From Allobosea sp. Root483D1 (GTDB lineage: Bacteria; Pseudomonadota; Alphaproteobacteria; Rhizobiales; Beijerinckiaceae), in assembly GCF_001429505.1 (NCBI RefSeq), contig NZ_LMJW01000001.1:215481-279480 (forward strand): 64,000 bases of DNA. Direction: 5' to 3'. Position 1 is the stretch's first letter. Each line of letters begins with the position of its first letter. Below the pieces are notes generated by a model. It saw only the letters and a list, made by a program, of their open reading frames with translations, searched no databases and was not told the origin of the DNA. A program made the position numbers and the translations under genes. Shown one piece after another: positions 43,868 to 53,166 of this stretch.

Positions 43868-44476
43868 ATGCTCTGGCTCTCCTCCATCGATCAGACCGCC
43901 CCTGCCCTGCCCGCGGTGTGGCTGATCGCAACAGAGACGCAACCGACAAACCTGCCGGAGCGCTCGGAGCTGCGGCGATCATTGGCCCGCGAGACGCTGG
44001 CGCGCCAGTTCGGTCTAACGGAAGATGCTGTCGAGATCGGGCATGAGCCGGCAGGACGCCCACTGATCGTCCGCCCGCGTGGCAGCGGTCTGCACCTGTC
44101 GCTGGCTACGCGCTCCGGCCTCGTCGCGATCGCCCTGGCGCATCGGCCGGTCGGCGTCGATGTCGAGCGGGTCGCGCTCGCAAGCGAGCCGCCGCTTGCC
44201 GCTCTGCATCCCGGCGAGCGACGCTGGCTGGAGAGCCTGCCGGCCGCTGCCCGGCCATTGGCCTTCGCCCAGCTCTGGAGTGCGAAGGAGGCCTATGTGA
44301 AGGCGCTCGGGGCCGGCTTTATGCGGGCGCCCGAGAGCTTTTCGGTGCGACTCGACAGCGCCGAACGTTTCGCCATCGTCGACGAAGCAAACGGGGGGCG
44401 GTCCAGCGGCTTCCTTACGCTCACGAAAAACGGCGGCCATGAGACCATGGCCGCCGCGTTCGTCACGCTCGATTGA
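43868..44476 (+). CDS. 4'-phosphopantetheinyl transferase superfamily protein (Sfp type)
   Basis: A 202-residue enzyme attaching phosphopantetheine from CoA to carrier-protein serines. The Mg2+-binding motif is VGVDVERVA and the second signature is LWSAKEAYVKALGAGF, both characteristic of the Sfp group rather than AcpS. The N-terminus has an RLARETLARQFGL-like region and the substrate loop GRPLIVRPRGSGLHLSLATR in parts. No NRPS or PKS is in this window, so its carrier protein is encoded elsewhere. Confidence 0.9.
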   Translation: MLWLSSIDQTAPALPAVWLIATETQPTNLPERSELRRSLARETLARQFGLTEDAVEIGHEPAGRPLIVRPRGSGLHLSLATRSGLVAIALAHRPVGVDVERVALASEPPLAALHPGERRWLESLPAAARPLAFAQLWSAKEAYVKALGAGFMRAPESFSVRLDSAERFAIVDEANGGRSSGFLTLTKNGGHETMAAAFVTLD

Positions 44477-44486
44477 GCCTGGTTTT

Positions 44487-45230
44487 TCAGCCGGGCTGAT
44501 CGACCGGCTTCTTCTTGAGGAGATAGCCGGCGACGACGACGACCAGTGCGCCGAGCACCGCCGCCGTATAGAACGGCGTCTTCGCAGGCAGGAGGCCGAT
44601 CGGGTTGACGTCGGAAACCGGCGTGCTGACGACCCAGTTCGGCATGTTCGCCTGCAGCCACTGCAGCACCGCCATGTCGCTCAGCAGCATCTCGCCGGCG
44701 ATCCAGCCGAGCAGGGCCGCACCGAGCCAGATCAGGATCGGGAAGCGCTCGAGGACGGTCGAGAGCATCCGGGCGCCGAAGATGATCAGCGGGATGGTCA
44801 GCAGCAGGCCGAAGATGAAGAGCTCGAAGTGTCCGCGCGCCGCAGCGGCGATGGCGAGCACGTTGTCGAGGCTCATCACCGCGTCGGCGATGGCGATGGT
44901 GCGCACCGCCTTCCAGAGATTGTCGCTGGCTGCGACGTCGCTATGCGCTTCCTCCTCACCCTTGGCGAGCTTGATCGCGATCCAGAACAGCAGGAGCGCG
45001 CCGACGACCTTCAGGAAGGGGACGGCGAGCAGATAGGTGACGACCACCGCGAAGATGATGCGCAGGCCGACGGCAGCGCCGGCGCCAAGCCAGATGCCGA
45101 CCTTGCGCTGCTTTTCCGGCAGCGAGCGAACGGCAAGCGCGATCACGACCGCGTTGTCACCGGAGAGCAGGAGGTCGATCCAGATGATCTGGAGTAGCGA
45201 CGTCCAGAAGGCGGAAGATGCGAAGTCCAT
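44487..45230 (-). CDS. TerC family integral membrane protein (copy 1)
   Basis: A 247-residue membrane protein with about seven helices. The TerC signature residues are in IDLLLSGDNAVVIALAVRSLP and AIADAVMSLDNVLAIAAAARG, with conserved acidic residues in membrane helices. TerC/Alx proteins are linked to Mn2+ efflux, tellurite resistance and metallation of exoenzymes. It is the second of two tandem paralogues, 22 bases after the first. Two extra C-terminal helices and a Lys-rich tail (YLLKKKPVDQPG) complete it. Confidence 0.92.
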   Translation of the reverse strand: MDFASSAFWTSLLQIIWIDLLLSGDNAVVIALAVRSLPEKQRKVGIWLGAGAAVGLRIIFAVVVTYLLAVPFLKVVGALLLFWIAIKLAKGEEEAHSDVAASDNLWKAVRTIAIADAVMSLDNVLAIAAAARGHFELFIFGLLLTIPLIIFGARMLSTVLERFPILIWLGAALLGWIAGEMLLSDMAVLQWLQANMPNWVVSTPVSDVNPIGLLPAKTPFYTAAVLGALVVVVAGYLLKKKPVDQPG

Positions 45231-45251
45231 AGGTCGATCGGCCCCTTGTTT

Positions 45252-45956
45252 TTAGTGTGCCGGATCTGGCCGGCGATGCTTGAGGAAATAGCCGAGGCCG
45301 AGCACGAGCAGGGCCCCGAAGATGGCAGCGGGGTATTCGAGCTGATGGGCCAGCGTCTCGCCGAGCTTGCCGATCAGCCAAGGGTCGGTCTCGAACATCT
45401 CGCCTGCGACCCAGCCGAGCAGGCCAGCGCCGGCCCAAACCAGGATCGGGAAGCGGGTCAGGAGCGAGGTGATCAGCGATGCCCCGAGCACGATCAGCGG
45501 GATCGAGATGATCAGACCGCCGACCAGCAGCGGGATCGAATCCTTGGCGACGGCGGCGATGGCGAGCACGTTGTCGAGGCTCATGACGATGTCGGCGATC
45601 GCCACCGTCTGCACCGCCTTCCAGAGCTTGCTGCTGGCGGCGACCGCATTCTCGTCGCTCTCGCCATCCTCGAGGATCAGCTTGACCGCGATCCAGACGA
45701 GCAGAAGCGCACCGACGATGTGCAGGAAAGGCATGTTCAGGAGGGAGGCGATCAGCACCGTGAAGACGACGCGCAGCAGCACCGCCACGCCGGCGCCGAG
45801 CGCGATGCCCTTGGCGCGCTGCTCGGGCGCGAGCGCCCGGCAGGCGAGCGCAATCACCACCGCATTGTCACCCGACAGCACGATGTTGAGCGCGATGATC
45901 TCGAAGAGCTTGCCCCAGAGCGCCGGGTCGAGCAGTGAGAATGTCAGATCGGGCAC
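45252..45956 (-). CDS. TerC family integral membrane protein (copy 2)
   Basis: A 234-residue paralogue of the preceding TerC. The start is placed at GTG 45956 because AAGGAGGGG lies five bases before it; an in-frame GTG 15 codons upstream has no comparable site. Signatures NIVLSGDNAVVIALACRALA and AIADIVMSLDNVLAIAAVAK align with those of copy 1, and both end with a short GYFLKHRRP-type basic tail. Tandem copies imply duplication with possible pairing or differing metal specificity. Confidence 0.92.
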   Translation of the reverse strand: MPDLTFSLLDPALWGKLFEIIALNIVLSGDNAVVIALACRALAPEQRAKGIALGAGVAVLLRVVFTVLIASLLNMPFLHIVGALLLVWIAVKLILEDGESDENAVAASSKLWKAVQTVAIADIVMSLDNVLAIAAVAKDSIPLLVGGLIISIPLIVLGASLITSLLTRFPILVWAGAGLLGWVAGEMFETDPWLIGKLGETLAHQLEYPAAIFGALLVLGLGYFLKHRRPDPAH

Positions 45957-46028
45957 CTTATCCCCCTCCTTAAGTCTTACGTCTTTTTCGGCGCCGACCA
46001 CTGCTTGTGGTCAGCGCCGGCGTCGTCG

Positions 46029-47108
46029 TCAACCCAGCGCCTGCTCGATCGCCTTGCCCGCAGCCTCAGTATTCAGGCTACCGCCGAGATCGCGCGTGCG
46101 GGTGCGGGCATCGCCGAGCGCACGCTCGATCGCTGCCTCGATCGCCTTGGCCGCTTCGTGCTCGCCGAGATGATCGAGCATCATCGCCCCCGACCAGATC
46201 TGGCCGACGGGATTGGCGATGCCCTGCCCGGCAATATCGGGCGCCGAGCCGTGCACCGGCTCGAACAAGGACGGGAATTCGCCGGTCGGGTTGATGTTGC
46301 CGGAGGGCGCGATACCGATCGTACCGGTGCAGGCCGGGCCGAGATCGGAGAGGATGTCGCCGAACAGGTTCGAGGCGACGACCACGTCGAAACGGTCCGG
46401 ATTCAGCACGAAATGCGCGGTCAGGATGTCGATATGGTACTGATCGACCGCGATGTCGGGATAGTTTTTGGCCATCTCCTTCACGCGCTCATCCCAATAC
46501 GGCATGGTGATGGAGATGCCGTTCGACTTGGTCGCCGAGGTCAGCTTCTTGCGCGGCCGGCGCTGCGCCAACTCGAAGGCGTATTTCAGCACGCGGTCGA
46601 CGCCGACGCGGCTCATGATCGTCTCCTGGATGACGATCTCGCGCTCGGTGCCGGCATACATGCGCCCGCCGACCGAGGAGTACTCGCCCTCGGTGTTCTC
46701 GCGCACGACGAAGAAGTCGATATCGCCCGGCTTGCGGCCGACCAGCGGCCCCGGCACGCCCGGCATCAGGCGCACGGGACGCAGATTGACGTACTGGTCG
46801 AACTCGCGTCGGAACAGCAGGAGCGAGCCCCAGAGCGAGATATGGTCGGGCACCTGCGCAGGCATGCCGACCGCGCCGAAGAAGATCGCGTCATGGCCGC
46901 CGATCTTCTCTTTCCAGTCGTCCGGCAGCATCTTGCCGTGCTTGGCGTAGTAGTCGCAGGAGGAGAAATCGAACTCGTCGAGTTGGAGTTCGAAACCGTA
47001 TTTCTTCGAGGCTGCCTCGAGCACACGCAGTCCCTCGGGCATGACCTCCTTGCCAATGCCGTCACCGGCGATGGCAGCGATACGGTAGACGCGGTTGGTG
47101 CGGCTCAT
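46029..47108 (-). CDS. ttuC: Tartrate dehydrogenase/decarboxylase or D-malate dehydrogenase
   Basis: A 359-residue NAD-dependent beta-hydroxyacid oxidative decarboxylase of the IPMDH/ICDH family. It reads IAAIAGDGIGKEVMPEGLRV at the N-terminus, then FDQYVNLRPVRLMPGVPGPL, DFFVVRENTEGEYSSVGGRM, catalytic Lys/Asp in KLTSATKSNGISITM and ASNLFGDILSDLGP, and the NAD-binding FEPVHGSAPDIAGQGIANP. The FDQYVN-LRP and ENTEGEYS patterns favour tartrate/D-malate dehydrogenase over LeuB. Its ATG overlaps the stop of the upstream dehalogenase-like gene. Confidence 0.88.
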   Translation of the reverse strand: MSRTNRVYRIAAIAGDGIGKEVMPEGLRVLEAASKKYGFELQLDEFDFSSCDYYAKHGKMLPDDWKEKIGGHDAIFFGAVGMPAQVPDHISLWGSLLLFRREFDQYVNLRPVRLMPGVPGPLVGRKPGDIDFFVVRENTEGEYSSVGGRMYAGTEREIVIQETIMSRVGVDRVLKYAFELAQRRPRKKLTSATKSNGISITMPYWDERVKEMAKNYPDIAVDQYHIDILTAHFVLNPDRFDVVVASNLFGDILSDLGPACTGTIGIAPSGNINPTGEFPSLFEPVHGSAPDIAGQGIANPVGQIWSGAMMLDHLGEHEAAKAIEAAIERALGDARTRTRDLGGSLNTEAAGKAIEQALG

Positions 47109-48007
47109 ATGTCTTCTCCGAAGAAGGCCGAGAATTCGGCGGCGACGAGATCGGGGATCTCCTCCGCCAGATAATGCCCGCCCGGCAGGGCTCGGCCTTG
47201 GACGTTTTCCGCGCGCTCGCGCCAGAGCGCGAGCACATCGAAGCATTTCCCGACGGCGCCGCGCTCGCCCCATAGCGCCAGCAGCGGACATGCGAGCTTC
47301 TTGCCGCCATCGGCATCATCATGGGCAATGTCGATCGTCGCCGCGGCGCGATAGTCCTCGCAGCTGGCATGGATCATCGCCGGATCGCGGAAGCAGCGGA
47401 GATACTCATTGAGCGCGGCCGGCTCGAACAGCCGCATGTCCGAGGCGCGCCGGCTCGTCCAGTAGAACTCCGGATCGGCGCCGATCATCCGCTCCGGCAT
47501 CGGGGCCGGCTGGATCAGGAAGAACCAGTGCCAGTAGGCGCGGGCGAAGGCGTCGGTGGTGTCGCGATACATCTCGCGCGTCGGCGCGATGTCTAGGGTC
47601 GCGAGCTTCAAAACTCGCTCGCCATGATCGAGCGCCAGCCGATGGCCGACGCGGGCGCCGCGATCATGCGAGCCGACGCAGAAGCGCTCGTGCCCGAGCG
47701 CGCTCATCACCTCGGCCATATCCTGCGCCATGGCGCGCTTCGCGTAAGGCGCGTGATCGGCCGCGCTCGGCGGCTTCCCGGAATCGCCGTAGCCGCGCAG
47801 GTCGGGGCAGACCAGGGTGAAGCGCTGCGCCAGCTGCGGAGCGACCCGCCGCCACATGATGTGCGTCTGCGGATAACCGTGGAGCAGGAGCAGCGGCGGC
47901 CCCTCCCCGCCGGTGCGGACGCGAATGCGCCCCCCCGTCGTCGCAACGTCGAGCAACCGGAAGCCGGGAAACAGATCGTCCGCGACGGGGAGCTCGGTCA
48001 GCAACAT
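47105..48007 (-). CDS. Fluoroacetate/haloacetate dehalogenase-like alpha/beta hydrolase
   Basis: A 300-residue alpha/beta hydrolase with Asp, not Ser, at the nucleophile elbow: CVGSHDRGARVGHRLALDH (Asp115). The other residues of the Rhodopseudomonas fluoroacetate dehalogenase active site are all present: Arg116 and Arg119 for carboxylate binding, Asp139, His160-Trp161 and Tyr219 (CEDYRA) for the fluoride pocket, and His278 (GGHYLAEE). The cap has AYWHWFFLIQPAPMPERM. It should hydrolyse 2-haloacetates to glycolate. It overlaps the tartrate dehydrogenase gene by four bases, forming an operon. Confidence 0.85.
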   Translation of the reverse strand: MLLTELPVADDLFPGFRLLDVATTGGRIRVRTGGEGPPLLLLHGYPQTHIMWRRVAPQLAQRFTLVCPDLRGYGDSGKPPSAADHAPYAKRAMAQDMAEVMSALGHERFCVGSHDRGARVGHRLALDHGERVLKLATLDIAPTREMYRDTTDAFARAYWHWFFLIQPAPMPERMIGADPEFYWTSRRASDMRLFEPAALNEYLRCFRDPAMIHASCEDYRAAATIDIAHDDADGGKKLACPLLALWGERGAVGKCFDVLALWRERAENVQGRALPGGHYLAEEIPDLVAAEFSAFFGEDI

Positions 48008-48120
48008 CAGGCCTCTCGGATTGCAACAATCAGAGCCGATACCCGGATTTTCAAACGATTTCGTGCGCCGATTATTTCATAATCCTGATCAATAACGGTG
48101 ACGTGGCAAAAGGCACGCGC

Positions 48121-48228
48121 CGTCATTCTCGGGCGGAGCGAAGCGCAGACCCGAGAATCTCAGGACCAGAAGGCGCTGGATGGAGTCTTTTCCGGCCTGA
48201 GATGGTCGGCTCAAGGCCGACCATGACG
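48121..48228. repeat. Dispersed intergenic repeat, family A (copy 2)
   Basis: An element of 108 bases from CGTCATTCTCGGGCGGAGCG to CCGACCATGACG, with the hairpin ATGGTCGGC-TCAAG-GCCGACCAT at its right end. It is almost the exact reverse complement of the copy at 4005-4110, including GAATCTCAGGACnAGAAGGCGC and TCCGGCCTGAGATG. It ends four bases before the pheT stop. Confidence 0.85.
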
Positions 48229-48232
48229 TCCT

Positions 48233-50656
48233 TTATCCGCGCAGCACAGCCCCATAGCGCTTGGTCATCTCGGCGACGATCTTGGCCGCGACGGCCTCGA
48301 TCTCGGTGTCGGTCAGCGTCTTCTGGGTCGGCTGCAGCGTCACCGCCAGCGCCACCGACTTCTTGCCCGGCTCGACGCCCGTGCCCTCGTATATATCGAA
48401 CACACTCGTCTCGGCGACCAAAGCCCGATCGGCATTCTGGGCGCTCCTGGCCATCTCGCCGGCCGCCACCGCCTTGTCGACGATGAAGGCGAAGTCGCGC
48501 GTCACCGGCTGGAAGTCTGAGAGGGCGAGCTTCGGCTTGACCTTGGTCGGCTTGTATTTGGGCGGCGGCAGCGCATCGAGATGGATCTCGAAGGCGACCA
48601 GCGGGCCCTTGACATCGAGCGCCTTCAGCACGCGCGGATGGACCTCGCCGAAGGCACCGATCACGTTTTTCGGGCCGAACTGGAGCGTCGCGGAACGGCC
48701 GGGATGGGCCCAGGCCGGGCCACCGGCGATGACCTGCAGACCACCGACCGGCACGCCGAGCCCGGAGAGCAGGCCGAACACATCAGCCTTGGCGTCGAAA
48801 GCGTCGACCGGCTTGGCGCCGCCGTCCCAATGACGGCCGGCGCCTTCGAGCCTGGCCGTGCCGCGGCGCAGGCCAGCGGCGGCGATGAGCTGGCCTTCCG
48901 GCTCGTCGCTCTGGAAGACCTGGCCGACCTCGAACAGGGCGACGTCGCCGAAGCCGCGATCGGCATTGGCCTGCGCCGAGCGGATCAGCCCCGGCAGCAA
49001 GGACGGCCGCATGTCGGAGAGATCGGCGGCGATCGGGTTGGCGAGCACGAGCTTGCGCGAGCCGCCGCCGAAGAGCTTGGCCGCGGCATGCGAGATGAAG
49101 GACCAGGTCACCGCCTCGACCAGGCCGCGGCTGGCGAGCAGGCGCTTGGCCTGGCGCGTGCGCTTCTGCAGCACGGTCAGAACCGGCTTGATCACCTCGC
49201 CCTTGATGCGCGGCAGCGGCGCCGCAGCGACGCGATCGAGCCCGGCGATGCGCAGGATTTCCTCGACGAGATCGGCCTTGCCCTCGACATCGGCGCGCCA
49301 GGACGGCGGCGCGACCTTGACGCGGTCGCCGGCACCGGAGACGTGGAAGCCGAGCGAGGTCAGCGCCAGCTTCATCTCGACTTGAGGCAGGTCGAGCCCG
49401 GTCAGGCGCTTGACCTCCGACCAGGGGAAGTCGATGGCGCGCGGACTCTCCGGCAGGTCGCCGGCGAAGACGACCTCGGACGGCTCGCCGCCGCAGAGCG
49501 TCATGATCATCTGCGTCGCCATGTCGAGGCCGGGCCGGGTGAAATCCGGGTCGATACCGCGCTCGTTGCGGTAGCGGGCATCGGAGTTGATGCCGAGGGT
49601 CCGGCCGGTGCGGGCAATGTTGAGCGTGTTCCAGAGCGCGCTCTCGACGAGCACGTCGGTGGTGCTCTCATCGCAACCGGAATGCTCGCCGCCCATCACG
49701 CCGGCGATCGATTCGACGCCGTTGTCGTCGGTGATCACGACCATGTCGGAGGTCAGCGCATAAGTCCGGCCGTCGAGCGCCAAAACCTCCTCGCCCTCCT
49801 TGGCGCGGCGGACGACGAGATCGCCCTTGACCTTGGCGGCGTCGAAGACGTGCAGCGGCCGGTTGCGGTCGAAGGTCATGAAATTGGTGATGTCGACCAG
49901 CGCGTTGATCGGGCGAAGGCCGATGGCGCGCAGCCGCGCCTGCAGCCACTCCGGCGACGGGCCGTTCTTGACGCCGCGCACCAGCCGCAGCGCGAAGGCC
50001 GGGCAGAGATTGCGGTCCTCCTCGGCGAAATCGAGCTTGAGCGCGACCGGGCACGGGAAGGCGCCGCGCACCGGCTGGACCGGCGGCGTCTTGATCGTGC
50101 CGAGGTCGGCAGCAGCGAGGTCGCGGGCGATGCCGGAAACCCCGAGCGCATCGGCCCGGTTCGGCGTGACCGCGATCTCGATGACGGCATCGTCGAGGCC
50201 GGCATAGGTCGCGTAGGGCTGGCCGACCGGTGCATCCTCCGGCAGGTCGAGGATGCCGTCATGGTCCTCGGAGATCTGCAATTCGGCGGCCGAGCAGAGC
50301 ATGCCGTTCGACTCGACGCCGCGGATCACGCCCTTGCCGAGCGTGATGTCCTTGCCCGGGATGTAGGTGCCCGGCGGAGAGAACACGCTCTTCATGCCGG
50401 TACGGGCATTGGGCGCGCCGCAGACGACCTGGACCGGCTCGCCCGAGCCGGTATCGACCATGCAGACGCGCAGGCGATCGGCGTTCGGATGCTGCTTCGC
50501 CTCGATGACATAGGCGATGGTGAAGGCGCTGAGCGCCTTGGACTTGTCCTGGACGCCCTCGACCTCGAGACCGACGCGGGTCAGCGTCTCGGTGATGGTG
50601 TCGAGCGAATCGGTGGTGTCGAGATGCTCTTTGAGCCAGGAAAGCGTGAATTTCAT
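48233..50656 (-). CDS. pheT: Phenylalanine-tRNA ligase beta subunit
   Basis: The 807-residue beta chain of the alpha2-beta2 synthetase. The N-terminal helix ([14 protein letters not shown]) leads into the tRNA-binding EMAP-like domain ([20 protein letters not shown]) and the B3/B4 editing domain with [18 protein letters not shown]; the B5 domain and catalytic-like core follow, ending in a ferredoxin-like anticodon-binding domain ([20 protein letters not shown] to [18 protein letters not shown]). Its start overlaps the stop of the upstream GT21 gene by four bases, so pheT is not directly next to pheS. Confidence 0.97.
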   Translation of the reverse strand: MKFTLSWLKEHLDTTDSLDTITETLTRVGLEVEGVQDKSKALSAFTIAYVIEAKQHPNADRLRVCMVDTGSGEPVQVVCGAPNARTGMKSVFSPPGTYIPGKDITLGKGVIRGVESNGMLCSAAELQISEDHDGILDLPEDAPVGQPYATYAGLDDAVIEIAVTPNRADALGVSGIARDLAAADLGTIKTPPVQPVRGAFPCPVALKLDFAEEDRNLCPAFALRLVRGVKNGPSPEWLQARLRAIGLRPINALVDITNFMTFDRNRPLHVFDAAKVKGDLVVRRAKEGEEVLALDGRTYALTSDMVVITDDNGVESIAGVMGGEHSGCDESTTDVLVESALWNTLNIARTGRTLGINSDARYRNERGIDPDFTRPGLDMATQMIMTLCGGEPSEVVFAGDLPESPRAIDFPWSEVKRLTGLDLPQVEMKLALTSLGFHVSGAGDRVKVAPPSWRADVEGKADLVEEILRIAGLDRVAAAPLPRIKGEVIKPVLTVLQKRTRQAKRLLASRGLVEAVTWSFISHAAAKLFGGGSRKLVLANPIAADLSDMRPSLLPGLIRSAQANADRGFGDVALFEVGQVFQSDEPEGQLIAAAGLRRGTARLEGAGRHWDGGAKPVDAFDAKADVFGLLSGLGVPVGGLQVIAGGPAWAHPGRSATLQFGPKNVIGAFGEVHPRVLKALDVKGPLVAFEIHLDALPPPKYKPTKVKPKLALSDFQPVTRDFAFIVDKAVAAGEMARSAQNADRALVAETSVFDIYEGTGVEPGKKSVALAVTLQPTQKTLTDTEIEAVAAKIVAEMTKRYGAVLRG

Positions 50657-51840
50657 GGTGTTCCGTCGCTACGCATATTGACCGCCGACAGCGCCGGGGC
50701 GGCTTGATTCAGCTCGTCCTCGCCATCGGCCTTGATCTTCATGGCATTGCCGCGCCAGCTCACCTCGCGCGCGACGAAGGCATAGGCCCAGATGCCGGGG
50801 AAAGCGAGGTCGCGCGCCAGATAGGCAAGCGGCGTACGCCAGTTCACGAACCAGCCGACGCCCTTCGCCAGCACGATCTCGCCCGCATACCAGATCGCCA
50901 GCACGGCGAGCACGCCCTGCCAGGCGGAAAAGCCGAAGGCCGGCGCAGCGAAGGCGGCAAGCAGCGCCGGTACCAGCGGCCCGACCAGGATCTCCGGCGC
51001 GAAGAAGGGCAGGAAGGTGACCCGGCGCAGGCGGGCCCAGCGGAACTGGCGCTGGACGACATCGCGCAGGTGGCGCGGCCCGAGCGGCTGCTCGAAGGGC
51101 TGGCCGACGAGATGGACGTGCTTGCCGGCCTTGCGCACCAGCTTGGTCGCCGCCGCATCCTCGGCGATCTCGGCGGCGAGCGCGGCGATGCCGCCATTGG
51201 CATCGAGGAAGGGTTTGTTCCAGAGCATCGACTTGCCCTGGGCGAAGCCGAAACCGAGCGCCTCAGCGGCATATTGCCAGCGCGCCTGAAAGGTATTGAG
51301 GAAAGCGCACTCGACCTCGGCGCCGAAGCAGCCCGGCCGCGAGCCGGCCGGCGTCGAGCAGACGAGCCCGGTGTCCTCGCGCCAGGAGGCCATCAGCCGC
51401 TGGATATAGTCCTTGGGCATCAGCACGTTGGAATCGGCGAGGACCACCCAGTCATGGCGTGCCGCCTCCCAGCCCTTGACGCAGTTATTGAGCTTGGGAT
51501 TGGCGCTGACGGCGACGTCGCCGACGATCAGGCGGACGCGGTCGGCTCCGTAAGTGTCGATCAGTTCCTCGATCAGCGGCACGATCGGATCATGACCGTC
51601 GGCGACGCAGAAGATCGTCTCGTATTGGGGATAGTCGAGCTCGAGCCCCGAGGTCAGCGTCTCCCGGCTGAAGGTCTCGATGCCGCGCACCGGCCGCACG
51701 ACCGTCACCGGCGGCGCGAGCTTCTGCAGGCGCGACGGCGCCGACCGGCGGCGCAGGCGCATGAAGGCGATGGCGAGGCAGAGCAGATTGGCGGCGACCA
51801 TCAGCGCCGCGATCAACCCTGCCCATTGCGCCGCGTTCAT
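50653..51840 (-). CDS. Family 21 glycosyltransferase (ceramide glucosyltransferase / HpnI-like)
   Basis: A 395-residue membrane glycosyltransferase between pheS and pheT. The GT21 features are [53 protein letters not shown] (D1/D2), a [20 protein letters not shown] loop, [11 protein letters not shown] (D3) and the [10 protein letters not shown] (R/Q-x-x-R-W) motif. One N-terminal and about three C-terminal helices anchor it. Family members glucosylate ceramide or N-acetylglucosaminylate hopanoids (HpnI). The lipid acceptor is not determined; a YdjC/HpnK-type deacetylase sits 13 kb away. Confidence 0.88.
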   Translation of the reverse strand: MNAAQWAGLIAALMVAANLLCLAIAFMRLRRRSAPSRLQKLAPPVTVVRPVRGIETFSRETLTSGLELDYPQYETIFCVADGHDPIVPLIEELIDTYGADRVRLIVGDVAVSANPKLNNCVKGWEAARHDWVVLADSNVLMPKDYIQRLMASWREDTGLVCSTPAGSRPGCFGAEVECAFLNTFQARWQYAAEALGFGFAQGKSMLWNKPFLDANGGIAALAAEIAEDAAATKLVRKAGKHVHLVGQPFEQPLGPRHLRDVVQRQFRWARLRRVTFLPFFAPEILVGPLVPALLAAFAAPAFGFSAWQGVLAVLAIWYAGEIVLAKGVGWFVNWRTPLAYLARDLAFPGIWAYAFVAREVSWRGNAMKIKADGEDELNQAAPALSAVNMRSDGTP

Positions 51841-51861
51841 GCGTCTCCCCTCTCGGTGAGG

Positions 51862-52944
51862 TTACGAGGTCAGCCCGCCGGTCAGGGTCGGCAGGTCGAG
51901 CGGACGGAAGCCGTAATGCGACAGCCAGCGGACATCGGCCTCGAAGAAGGGCCGCAGATCCGGCATGCCGTATTTCAGCATGGCAATGCGATCGATGCCC
52001 ATGCCCCAGGCGAAGCCCTGATAGACATCGGGATCGAGCCCGCAATTCTTCAGCACATTCGGGTGGACCATGCCGCAGCCGAGAATCTCGAGCCAGTCGT
52101 CGCCCTCGCCGAAGCGGATCTCGCCGTCCTTGCGCGAGCACTGGATGTCGACCTCGGCCGAAGGCTCGGTGAACGGGAAGAAGGAGGGGCGGAAGCGCAT
52201 CTTGACGCCTTCGACCTCGAAGAACGCCTTGCAGAACTCCTCCAGCACCCATTTCATGTGGCCGAAATGGGTCTTCTTGTCGATGACGAGACCCTCGACT
52301 TGATGGAACATCGGGGTGTGGGTCTGGTCGGAATCCATGCGGTAGGTCCGGCCCGGGCAGATCACCCGGATCGGCGGCTCCTGCGACATCATCGTGCGCA
52401 CCTGGACCGGCGAGGTGTGGGTGCGCAAGAGCTTGCGCTCGCCATTGGCATCCGGCGCGAAGAAGAAGGTGTCGTGCATCTCCCGCGCCGGGTGTCCGAC
52501 CGGGAAGTTGAGCTTGGTGAAGTTGAGGTCGTCGGTCTCGACATCCGGGCCTTCGGCGACCGCAAAGCCCATGTCGCCGAAGATCGCGGTGATCTCATCG
52601 ATGACCTGGCTGATCGGGTGGATGCGCCCGCGCGCCTCCGGCCCCTCGCGCACCGGCAGCGAGATGTCGAGCCGCTCGGCCGAAAGCCTGGTTTCCAGCG
52701 CCGCCTCACCGAGCGCTTCCTTGCGGGCGCCGAGCGCCTGCTGGACGGTGTCGCGCAGGCCGTTGATGCGCGGGCCCTGCTCCTTGCGTTCGTCCGGCGT
52801 CATCGTGCCGAGCGTCTTCAGCAGGCCCGAGACCGAGCCGGACTTGCCGAGCGCCGCGATGCGCAGCTGCTCCAACGCCGCCTCGTCGCCGGCCGACTCG
52901 ATCTCGCCGATCAGGGAGTCGCGAAGGGTATCGATGTCGTTCAT
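51862..52944 (-). CDS. pheS: Phenylalanine-tRNA ligase alpha subunit
   Basis: The 360-residue catalytic chain. The N-terminal coiled coil ([20 protein letters not shown]) binds tRNA; class II motifs are [20 protein letters not shown] with [16 protein letters not shown], motif 2 [20 protein letters not shown] and motif 3 [19 protein letters not shown]. It charges Phe onto tRNA-Phe together with PheT. Starts 22 bases after nothing upstream on this strand, i.e. it is first of a pheS - GT21 - pheT operon. Its upstream region is shared with the divergent LOG gene. Confidence 0.97.
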   Translation of the reverse strand: MNDIDTLRDSLIGEIESAGDEAALEQLRIAALGKSGSVSGLLKTLGTMTPDERKEQGPRINGLRDTVQQALGARKEALGEAALETRLSAERLDISLPVREGPEARGRIHPISQVIDEITAIFGDMGFAVAEGPDVETDDLNFTKLNFPVGHPAREMHDTFFFAPDANGERKLLRTHTSPVQVRTMMSQEPPIRVICPGRTYRMDSDQTHTPMFHQVEGLVIDKKTHFGHMKWVLEEFCKAFFEVEGVKMRFRPSFFPFTEPSAEVDIQCSRKDGEIRFGEGDDWLEILGCGMVHPNVLKNCGLDPDVYQGFAWGMGIDRIAMLKYGMPDLRPFFEADVRWLSHYGFRPLDLPTLTGGLTS

Positions 52945-53166
52945 GCCAATTCAGCCTGTTTGCGAGCCACCTTCTAGGGGGTCGAGCAAGCGGATGCCAG
53001 CCTGAATCGCGCTGGCAAAGCATCCTGCTCACGCGGTTTTCGGCAACGGCGCCACTCTAGCCATCGGATCATGACAATCCCGTCGCAATCATCGTTGCGC
53101 TGGAGGCAAGGGGCGACAGGACCGACCCAGCACAGCTATGCAGTGCGGACGACGGAGACCACAGAC

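Noticed and set aside
45990..46020. Imperfect inverted repeat between terC copy 2 and the tartrate dehydrogenase gene as a terminator
   Set aside because: The stem has a mismatch and the run of five T is on the wrong side for both flanking genes.
50704..52977. A 757-codon plus-strand frame opposite the GT21 and pheS genes
   Set aside because: Mirror of real coding DNA; composition is typical of antisense frames in this GC-rich genome.
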